Part shown: piece after piece, positions 23,917 through 29,251 of the stretch | Layout: each line of letters opens with the position of its first letter | Position numbering within the stretch: position 1 is the stretch's first letter | Source of the DNA: DATKMP01 sp035541775 | GTDB taxonomy: Bacteria > Bacteroidota > Ignavibacteria > UBA10030 | DNA length: 29,251 bases | NCBI GenBank assembly: GCA_035541775.1 | Contig: DATKMP010000245.1 | Span: 1 to 29,251, forward strand | Direction of reading: 5' to 3' | Translations under genes and position numbers: made by a program | The notes under the pieces: generated by a model | The model's input: only the letters and a program-made list of their open reading frames with translations | Told to the model about the DNA's origin: nothing | Database searches by the model: none

Positions 23917-25158
23917 TTAAAATACGATGAACGGAATATGCAGCAAGGCAAAAATCGAATATTTAATGGCCGTTTCTTTTCTCGTCGTGGGCGAAAGGAA
24001 TCCGAAATAAATTCCTTTGGCCACCGTGTTGCTCAGCATCGCAAGCACCACGGCCGCAAGAAAGGTGTGCGTAAATGCCGGCGAACCTTGTGTCAGCGAG
24101 AGAATGAACGGTACAACATCGGCCAGGCCGACAATGGAAGCAAGTCCTAAAATTCCGTTATCACCAACCGTTGTTTTGATAACACCGGTGATGACGGATA
24201 GGAACATGAATAATAATGCAAATCCCACAGCAGGCCGAATTTCGAACGGGTTAGAAAGTTCCGGTGTTTCATCTTCCGTCGCCGGCTGTTCTTTATGCAT
24301 AATGTTGAGCGACAAAATGGCGCCGATGATGGCAAGCACAAGAAATCGGTACCACAGTTCCGTCATAAAAAAAGGATTGATCAACCAGATCAGCACCCAT
24401 ACGCGAAAATACATCACGCTGCTCGCAAGCAGGGTCGCTTGCAAAGCGCTTTCAGCACGATGGGGATTATTGCGCGCAAGGCGCCCAACGGATAAGGTTA
24501 CGGCTGTGCTCGAAACAATTCCGCCAAAGATACCGGAGATCCATAAGCCGCGTTTGGCGCCAAATTTCTTTTCCAATAAATAGCCGACAAATCCGAGCGT
24601 GGAGACGATGATCACAATTTTCCACACATTCACCGGATTGATATGAAACGGCGTATAGTCTTGATTGGGCAGTACCGGTAAGACAATAACGGTGATCAGT
24701 AAAAATTTGATGGTTGCTAAAAATTCTACTTTGCTCAAACGATCGACGTACGACTCCAGCATCGCTTTTTCAGAAAGCAGAATCGTGTTGACAATTCCCA
24801 GCGCCAACGGAATCCATACATCCACCAGCATTGCAAGTGCGCCGGTGACGAATGTAAGCAGTGCTGAAAATTCAGAAGTTGAACCGAATCGATCGGCGCG
24901 AATTTTTGCGACGTAGGCAACCCCCGTCAGTGATGCAACGGCGATTAGCCCGATAGGAAGCATAAAGGTCGAGCCGGTTTTGAACAGCAATGCACAGCCG
25001 AACCCGAACATGCTGATAATGGGATGTGTGCGTACGCCGCCGAACACTAATTTCTGATCGACCTTCGTGCTTTCTCGTTCCAGCCCCACTAAAAATCCAA
25101 GGGCAAGCGCAATGACAAACCGCAATTGCGTCGTCCATTCAATGACACCGAAATCCAT
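23917..25158 (-). CDS. MgtC/SapB-DUF4010 family membrane protein
   Basis: A 413-residue protein with about eleven membrane helices. The N-terminal FVIALALGFLVGLERE and the following VFGGVRTHPIISMFGFG match the MgtC/SapB domain, and the C-terminal two thirds (including KRGLWISGIFGGIVSSTAVTLS and the final LLHIPFIVF) match DUF4010. AAAGGAG 7 nt before the ATG supports the start. Function is unknown; MgtC proteins regulate P-type ATPases and F-ATPase in Salmonella, but that role should not be transferred. It is spaced by 14 bp from ybaK upstream and 40 bp from the protease downstream. Confidence 0.85.
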   Translation of the reverse strand: MDFGVIEWTTQLRFVIALALGFLVGLERESTKVDQKLVFGGVRTHPIISMFGFGCALLFKTGSTFMLPIGLIAVASLTGVAYVAKIRADRFGSTSEFSALLTFVTGALAMLVDVWIPLALGIVNTILLSEKAMLESYVDRLSKVEFLATIKFLLITVIVLPVLPNQDYTPFHINPVNVWKIVIIVSTLGFVGYLLEKKFGAKRGLWISGIFGGIVSSTAVTLSVGRLARNNPHRAESALQATLLASSVMYFRVWVLIWLINPFFMTELWYRFLVLAIIGAILSLNIMHKEQPATEDETPELSNPFEIRPAVGFALLFMFLSVITGVIKTTVGDNGILGLASIVGLADVVPFILSLTQGSPAFTHTFLAAVVLAMLSNTVAKGIYFGFLSPTTRKETAIKYSIFALLHIPFIVF

Positions 25159-25172
25159 GCGTGTCTCCTTTT

Positions 25173-25661
25173 CTAACTGCCGATGGCAACCGAAACTTCC
25201 GTCAAGGGAAAAACTCGCCCCAGCTCATGTGGATCCATTTCCACGATGAAGCCGCGCTTGCCGCCGTTAATGTAAATTTTTGGTAGTTCCAATATAGTTT
25301 TTTCCACATACAGAGGCAATGGGCGCCTTGTGCCAAACGGGCTGGTGCCGCCGAATTGATAACCGGTGTGTTTCGTTGCCGTATTCGCATCGCACGGCAT
25401 AATTTGTTTTACATTGAGCAGCCGTGCAAGCTGTTTGGTGGAAACTTCGTTATCGCCATGCATCAACACGAGCAGCGGTTTCTTTTGGTCTGTTTCGAAT
25501 ACCAACGTTTTTATTACGCCGTGTTCCGGTACATGGTACGCTTCAGAGAATTGGTGCGTACCGCCATGTTCTTCGTACCGATAGACGAACGGCACGAAGG
25601 CAATGTTGTTCTCCCGCAAAAAACGAACGGCAGGCGTTATGGGATATTCTTCTTTAGACAT
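25173..25661 (-). CDS. ybaK: Cys-tRNA(Pro)/Pro-tRNA deacylase, YbaK/EbsC family
   Basis: A 162-residue protein of normal YbaK length. Key elements are TPAVRFLRENNIAF at the N-terminus, HGVIKTLVFET with the active-site lysine K51, GYQFGGTSPFGT (100-111) and YINGGKRGFIVEM near the end. The family hydrolyses cysteine mischarged onto tRNA(Pro), in trans to ProRS. It is followed 14 bp later by the DUF4010 gene and preceded by only 3 bp after the TIGR04076-type gene, so these three genes are probably one transcript. Confidence 0.93.
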   Translation of the reverse strand: MSKEEYPITPAVRFLRENNIAFVPFVYRYEEHGGTHQFSEAYHVPEHGVIKTLVFETDQKKPLLVLMHGDNEVSTKQLARLLNVKQIMPCDANTATKHTGYQFGGTSPFGTRRPLPLYVEKTILELPKIYINGGKRGFIVEMDPHELGRVFPLTEVSVAIGS

Positions 25662-25664
25662 GAT

Positions 25665-25952
25665 TTATTTTACGTTCTTCATTTCCCAAACTGTTCCGAG
25701 TTTCGATGGATAGTGGATGCGGTACACCGTTCGGTCGTCTTTTTCCCACGATGGAAATCCTTGGACAGTGCGCCACGTATAAAGATCAAGAACATGCAGC
25801 AATGCAAAACAAATTTCATTCGGCCGCTCGTACGGCGTTTTGTATTGAAACGTATCGCCAAGTTGATGTTTGCATTTGCCATGCTTCTCAATCATTTTGA
25901 TTTGGACAGGACCTGCGCCTTTCCATTTTTCCCGATATTCTTCTTCCGTCAT
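25665..25952 (-). CDS. TIGR04076-type small protein
   Basis: A 95-residue protein. The ATG at 25950-25952 has AAAGG 7 nt upstream, so I prefer it to the ATG at 25988. The core VQIKMIEKHGKCKHQLGDTF, a proline-rich bend, then EICFALLHVLDLYTWR, DDRTVYRIHYP and VWEM fits TIGR04076, a family of small cytosolic proteins of unknown role, often with a conserved cysteine before the K/H-x-x-G-D turn (C27 here). It ends 3 bp before ybaK, so translation is likely coupled. Confidence 0.7.
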   Translation of the reverse strand: MTEEEYREKWKGAGPVQIKMIEKHGKCKHQLGDTFQYKTPYERPNEICFALLHVLDLYTWRTVQGFPSWEKDDRTVYRIHYPSKLGTVWEMKNVK

Positions 25953-26057
25953 AGAACGCCTTTCATCTGTTGCTGTTTTAATGTACAAAAAATGAGGAGA
26001 GAGTAAAGGACTCCGCGCTTCGAAGCGATAAACAAAAAACCGAATGACGAGGCAAAC

Positions 26058-26885
26058 TCAAAATTCGAGAACGAATTGAAAACCCGATGGAAGTATATAA
26101 ATGTGTGCAGAGGAAGAATTCGAATCTTTTTCATCTGCATGGACTACGGCGATGCCAATACTTGTACCGATGGCGGCACCAAGAAAAATATCGGAAAACC
26201 AATGGTCGTCATGATAAACCCGGGCAGCAGCAGTCAGTCCGGCTAAAGAATAGAGTCCTATCGACGCCGCTGTATTCTGTATCCGCTCCGATAGTACCGA
26301 AGAAAGTGCGAATGCAACAGCAGCATGGCCGGAGGGAAATGAAAGATAATCATCATTAAACTGAACTCCGCGGAATTTTGTATTTCCCTCGTCGGTATAT
26401 GGCCGGCTGCGACCGAACGCATATTTAATGATCGATGTCGCTGCTCCTGTCCAAAACAACGATTCGAAAAGTAACGATCCTGTTTGACGAATATCGTAAG
26501 ATCGGAACAGCAAGCCGACACCATACACAGAACCGGATAACACTAAAGCGTTTCCGGTTGCCCCATACTGTTCGGCAATATTCAATACATCATTGTTCGT
26601 TGATGAATGATTCCGGTCAGCGAATGTTTTAACCGACTGATCGACCAGAAAAAGCGATGCCGTTGTCCCCACGACGATCCCTGCCGTGAGAAGCGTTGAT
26701 TCATCGGGCGGAATTGCTTTTTGAAAATGATGTACGGTTCGTTCAAAAAATTCCTTTCCGTCGGAATACACTATTCCGGGAAGAGCTCCGGTCGTCGCCG
26801 TATCTTGATGAAAAACATCTTGCGCTTTTCCCCCGCACGTCGAGAGCAGGAAACCGATGGCGAGACAAATGGTTCGATTTATCAT
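26058..26885 (-). CDS. Exported PAP2-family phosphatase
   Basis: A 275-residue protein. The ATG at 26883-26885 with AGGA 6 nt upstream gives a signal peptide (INRTICLAIGFLLSTCGG then KAQ). The three PAP2 motifs are complete: KYAFGRSRPY (K-x6-R-P), PSGHA, and ARVYHDDHWFSD (R-x5-H-x3-D). About four or five hydrophobic segments follow a roughly 75-residue periplasmic region. It is a phosphatidate or undecaprenyl-diphosphate phosphatase-type enzyme at the envelope, distinct from the AUR1-like one at 18 kb. Alternative ATGs at 26915 and 26909 add ten or eight residues. Confidence 0.88.
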   Translation of the reverse strand: MINRTICLAIGFLLSTCGGKAQDVFHQDTATTGALPGIVYSDGKEFFERTVHHFQKAIPPDESTLLTAGIVVGTTASLFLVDQSVKTFADRNHSSTNNDVLNIAEQYGATGNALVLSGSVYGVGLLFRSYDIRQTGSLLFESLFWTGAATSIIKYAFGRSRPYTDEGNTKFRGVQFNDDYLSFPSGHAAVAFALSSVLSERIQNTAASIGLYSLAGLTAAARVYHDDHWFSDIFLGAAIGTSIGIAVVHADEKDSNSSSAHIYILPSGFQFVLEF

Positions 26886-27257
26886 GAATATCCTGAACTT
26901 ATCGTTCATTAACAACCTCTTTCATCGCTTCCGGATAAATCAAGGTGCGGAAATAAAAATATTTTCCCTCGACTTTTGTAAAACATTCAGCCGTTGCATT
27001 TTTAAAGTATAAAATAATAAAACGTTTTTGAACGCTAAGCAAGTTCTTTCCCTTATTCTTTCTTTAAAAGTTTTGGAATTTCTTTTTAAGAGACATTGTT
27101 CAAGGATGATAACGGATGATTGTATCACTGCGATGGGCGACACTCTCGGCAAAACTTGCTTTCGCGGGTGGCGGTTTTGGAAAAAACTATTTCCCTGAAT
27201 TATTTTTTTTACTGCCCAAGAACGCGTTACGCTTCCGGTTTGTCTCCTTTCACAATA
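26886..27257. other. 372-bp interval with no confident gene
   Basis: This AT-rich gap separates the PAP2 gene from the annotated stop of the LysE gene. The part from 27257 to 27227 probably belongs to the LysE gene in a shifted frame. The rest holds at most a poor 70-residue open frame (26940-27152, minus) with no recognisable composition or ribosome site. A TATACT on the minus strand (27006-27011) could be a -10 box for the PAP2 gene, but no good -35 lies at the right distance. Confidence 0.5.
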
Positions 27258-27875
27258 TTATTGAGCAAGCGATCTACTAAAAAATAGAAACAATTGGTAC
27301 ACACCGATCGCTCCAAGAAGGATAGCAGAAACCAGTATCAACATGCGCTTGTGCTGATCCGATAAAAATTTTGAAGTACCGAACAGCACAATCATGCACG
27401 CAAGCGAGGCGACCATCGTGCAGTAAAATGCGAGAACAAGTATCGCCGCGTTCGCAACACCTTTCTTCCATGCAGAAATCACCGCCGGACCCATCACCAA
27501 ACTCCAGCCGATGTACACATTCGGATTCAGAATATTGACGGTGAATGCCTGCCAGAATGTTTTGGGCGATGCGCCGGAATCGGTTTCTACCGCTGCATGT
27601 TCCTTCCATTGTTTATATCCAGTGTATGCAAAGTACAGCAGCACAATTCCGCCAGCGGCCTGCAGCACAACGCGCATCGTTGTCGGTACATGATTCAGAA
27701 GAAAAATCATCAGCACGGCAATCGGACCGTCGCTTAACAGAGGCGCAAAGGAAGCGGGCAGTGTGCGCCGCCATCCTTTCTGCATTACGCTGGAAAAAAG
27801 AAACGCTTGCAGCGGTCCGGGCTGTACCGCTGCAGCAAACGCAAATCCGCAGCCGATAAAAATCGATTCGAGCAT
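27258..27875 (-). CDS. LysE/RhtB-type amino-acid exporter, probably frameshifted near the C-terminus
   Basis: A 205-residue membrane protein with six hydrophobic segments. FAAAVQPGPLQAFLFSS is the family's N-terminal P-G-P loop, and NILNPNVYIGWSLVMGP the N-P-x-x-x-x-x-W segment of the central part. It would export amino acids or similar metabolites across the inner membrane. The last helix is cut by a stop right after GVYQLFLFFSRSLAQ. Removing one base from the six-A run at 27279-27284 would instead give FLVDRLLNNIVKGDKPEA and a stop at 27227-27229, a far more natural ending. It starts 7 bp after the aldo/keto reductase stop, so the two are co-transcribed. Confidence 0.85.
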   Translation of the reverse strand: MLESIFIGCGFAFAAAVQPGPLQAFLFSSVMQKGWRRTLPASFAPLLSDGPIAVLMIFLLNHVPTTMRVVLQAAGGIVLLYFAYTGYKQWKEHAAVETDSGASPKTFWQAFTVNILNPNVYIGWSLVMGPAVISAWKKGVANAAILVLAFYCTMVASLACMIVLFGTSKFLSDQHKRMLILVSAILLGAIGVYQLFLFFSRSLAQ

Positions 27876-27882
27876 CGGAAGA

Positions 27883-28866
27883 TTACCAGCGCTGATGCAC
27901 GAGCGGTTTTATATACGCTGCATATAATTTCGCAACGGCATGCAGTTCGGATTCCGTCAAAGCGGGTTTTGCTGCCGCGTTGATGTTGTCTTCTGCCTGC
28001 TTCGGATTTTTTGCACCGGGGATGGCGCACGTTACCGCATCGTTCATCAAAATCCAGCGGATGGCAAACTGCGCCATCGTCATACCGACAGGAACGAACG
28101 GCCGAAGTTTTTCTACCGCATCCAGCGCTGTGTTGTAATCGATGCCGGAAAAGGTCTCACCCTTATCGAACGCTTCACCATTGCGATTGAACGAACGGTG
28201 ATCGTCTTTTTCGAATGTTGATTCGCGCGTCAATTTTCCTGTCAACATTCCGGACGACAAGGGCAACCGCGCAAGAACACCGACCTTCTTTTGCTTTGCC
28301 TGAACAAAAAATAAATCCGCGGGACGCTGGCGAAAGATGTTATAAATAATCTGCACGGATTGAACATTCGGATATTCGATGGCTTTCAGAGCCTCTTCTA
28401 CTTTTTCCACGCTCACACCGTAGAAGCGTAATTTTCCATGCCGCACCAATTCATCCAGCGCATCGAACAGTTCCGGCATATAAAAAACTTCTGTGGGCGG
28501 ACAATGCAATTGCAGCAGATCGATGGCATCCGTTTGAAGATTGCGCAGGCTGTCTTCCACAAACGCCGTGATATTTTTTTTGTTATAGCCGGATGCAACG
28601 TGCGGATTCAATCGCCGGCCTGCTTTGGTGGCGATATAAAATTGTTCTTTCCGGTCGCGCCGGAGTTGTGCCAGCAGGCGTTCGCTGCGCCCGTCGCCGT
28701 AGACATCGGCCGTGTCGAAAAAGTTGACGCCGAGATCGAGCGCACAATGAAGCGCTGCGAGCGAATCTTTATCGTTCACCGTTCCCCACGTTCCTCCGAT
28801 TGCCCAGCATCCGAAACTCACGGCGGAAACTTTCCAGCCGGTTCTTCCTAATGGCCTGTATTGCAT
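27883..28866 (-). CDS. Aldo/keto reductase
   Basis: A 327-residue TIM-barrel NADPH-dependent oxidoreductase. The start is the ATG at 28864-28866 (MQYRPLGRTGWKVS), preceded by AAGGAAG; a longer reading from 28986 enters the repeat region. The catalytic tetrad is complete: D51 and Y56 in FFDTADVYG, K81 in ATKAG and H121 in LLQLHCPP. The C-terminal cofactor-binding part reads CAIPGAKNPKQAEDNI. Substrate unknown; the sequence looks like the AKR group that includes YajO/Tas and IolS-like proteins. It is the first gene of the minus-strand run that continues with LysE. Confidence 0.93.
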   Translation of the reverse strand: MQYRPLGRTGWKVSAVSFGCWAIGGTWGTVNDKDSLAALHCALDLGVNFFDTADVYGDGRSERLLAQLRRDRKEQFYIATKAGRRLNPHVASGYNKKNITAFVEDSLRNLQTDAIDLLQLHCPPTEVFYMPELFDALDELVRHGKLRFYGVSVEKVEEALKAIEYPNVQSVQIIYNIFRQRPADLFFVQAKQKKVGVLARLPLSSGMLTGKLTRESTFEKDDHRSFNRNGEAFDKGETFSGIDYNTALDAVEKLRPFVPVGMTMAQFAIRWILMNDAVTCAIPGAKNPKQAEDNINAAAKPALTESELHAVAKLYAAYIKPLVHQRW

Positions 28867-28955
28867 ACTCTTCCTTTCTTGATTCGTGTATTTGTTTGCG
28901 ATAAGAAAGAAAAATATTTCCGGAAGAGCAACCATGGAATGAGGAAGGAAAATAT

Positions 28956-29150
28956 CCCCCGTAGGGACATAATTTATTATGTCCAAAAAGATTTTATAAT
29001 TTTTTAATCATAAATTTTCGTAGGGACATATGGCAATACGTCCATCAAATAAATTCCCCATCGTGGCGTATGGCAATACGCCCATTATAAAATTCCCCCG
29101 TATGGACACAATACATTTAACCGCCGTCTTTTTGGTGGTTTATGTCCATA
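28956..29150. repeat. Cluster of four short palindromic (REP-like) repeats
   Basis: Four units share a lead of C-rich bases then CGTAGGG or close variants. Unit A (28965-28984) is a perfect 8-bp palindrome arm GGACATAA with a 4-nt loop. Unit B (29024-29043) is an imperfect version with GGACATA / TACGTCC ends. Unit C (29065-29082) is perfect, GGCGTAT-GGCA-ATACGCC. Unit D (29101-29150) has outer arms TATGGACA / TGTCCATA and inner arms AACCGCC / GGTGGTT. Successive units begin about 60, 42 and 36 bp apart. I recall similar GGGCGTATGGCAATACGCCC-type palindromes dispersed in many bacterial genomes; the variable spacing and lack of unique spacers exclude a CRISPR array. Confidence 0.8.
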
Positions 29151-29193
29151 AAAATATTTCATGTGTTCATTAAAAAGACAAAATATTTATTTA

Positions 29194-29231
29194 TTCTTTT
29201 CTCTTGAAAGAAAAGAAGCAAAAGTTCAAGA
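29194..29231. repeat. Second palindromic element with two alternative stems
   Basis: TTCTTTTCT (29194-29202) pairs perfectly with AGAAAAGAA (29209-29217) around a CTTGAA loop. TCTTGAA (29202-29208) can instead pair with TTCAAGA (29225-29231), so the two stems exclude each other. On the minus strand it reads TCTTGAA, then CTTTTGCTTCTTTTC, then TTCAAGA. This resembles a repeat I recall as frequent between genes in Bacteroidota; function unknown. Confidence 0.6.
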
Positions 29232-29251
29232 CTGTAGAAAAATATGCTGAC

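Noticed and set aside
24017..24583. 188-codon plus-strand open frame
   Set aside because: It lies antisense to the DUF4010 gene, whose frame has clear family motifs. The antisense peptide has the low-complexity S/T/R-rich look of a shadow frame.
25953..26057. 12-bp palindrome CGCTTCGAAGCG as a terminator of the PAP2 gene
   Set aside because: It is upstream-side T-rich rather than followed by T on the PAP2 strand, and the stem is only four pairs with a loop.
26940..27152. 70-codon minus-strand frame in the PAP2-LysE gap
   Set aside because: No ribosome site, no recognisable pattern and poor composition; more likely random in AT-rich spacer.
28956..29150. Possible CRISPR array
   Set aside because: Units are palindromes of 18-50 bp with irregular spacing and sequence drift; there are no uniform spacers and no cas genes.
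1..29251. tRNA, rRNA, insertion sequence, prophage, toxin-antitoxin or restriction genes
   Set aside because: Gaps are short and I saw no cloverleaf, rRNA, transposase, integrase or defence motifs; nothing supports such a call.

Overview
The window reads as a chromosomal segment of a diderm (Gram-negative-type) bacterium. The evidence is an ABC-transporter O-antigen/LPS cluster, GT9 heptosyltransferase-like enzymes, a lipoprotein with a clean lipobox and type II AroQ. Gene flavour (YfhO, DUF4254, a GT set of this type) and the two families of small palindromic repeats at the right edge suggest the Bacteroidota/Ignavibacteria/Chlorobi (FCB) area. That placement is an inference; no rRNA or tRNA marker is present.

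Region 1 (1-17147, all minus strand, so transcribed right to left) is a surface-polysaccharide cluster. In transcription order it holds a GtrB-like polyprenyl-phosphate glycosyltransferase, a cysteine-rich GT9 enzyme, a GT4 enzyme, a GT2 enzyme, the large membrane protein YfhO, the O-antigen exporter Wzm/Wzt (Wzt has a C-terminal cargo-binding domain), a DUF4254 protein, a sugar C-methyltransferase-like protein, a GT-B-like glycosyltransferase, an SDR of the GDP-mannose dehydratase type, a second GT9-like protein, a GT8-like protein, an HlpA-like glycosyltransferase, and a FkbM/methyltransferase-like protein cut by the left edge. Spacing is mostly tight (4-bp ATGA overlaps to about 90 bp). The distal part (about 1-6 kb) is visibly more AT-rich than the rest.

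Region 2 (17.15-21.63 kb, plus strand) is divergent from region 1. It starts with rsmA behind a good sigma70-type promoter, then a translationally coupled PAP2-family lipid phosphatase/transferase, an unnamed 88-residue protein, aroQ, a HAD hydrolase, acpS and a secreted NodB-like polysaccharide deacetylase.

Region 3 (21.64-28.87 kb, minus strand) carries, in transcription order, an aldo/keto reductase, a LysE-type exporter (probably frameshifted near its end), a secreted PAP2 phosphatase, a TIGR04076-type protein, YbaK, a MgtC/DUF4010 membrane protein, a trypsin-like lipoprotein and a membrane-anchored SpoIIE/PP2C phosphatase. The last 385 bp have no gene; they hold a cluster of short palindromes and a second hairpin element.

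Working model: region 1 builds, decorates and exports an O-polysaccharide. The GT2/GtrB-like plus YfhO combination could add sugars on the periplasmic face, while Wzt's C-terminal domain would read a terminal modification. Regions 2 and 3 are mostly housekeeping and envelope maintenance. I did not find a clearly new defence system, CRISPR array, prophage or insertion sequence.
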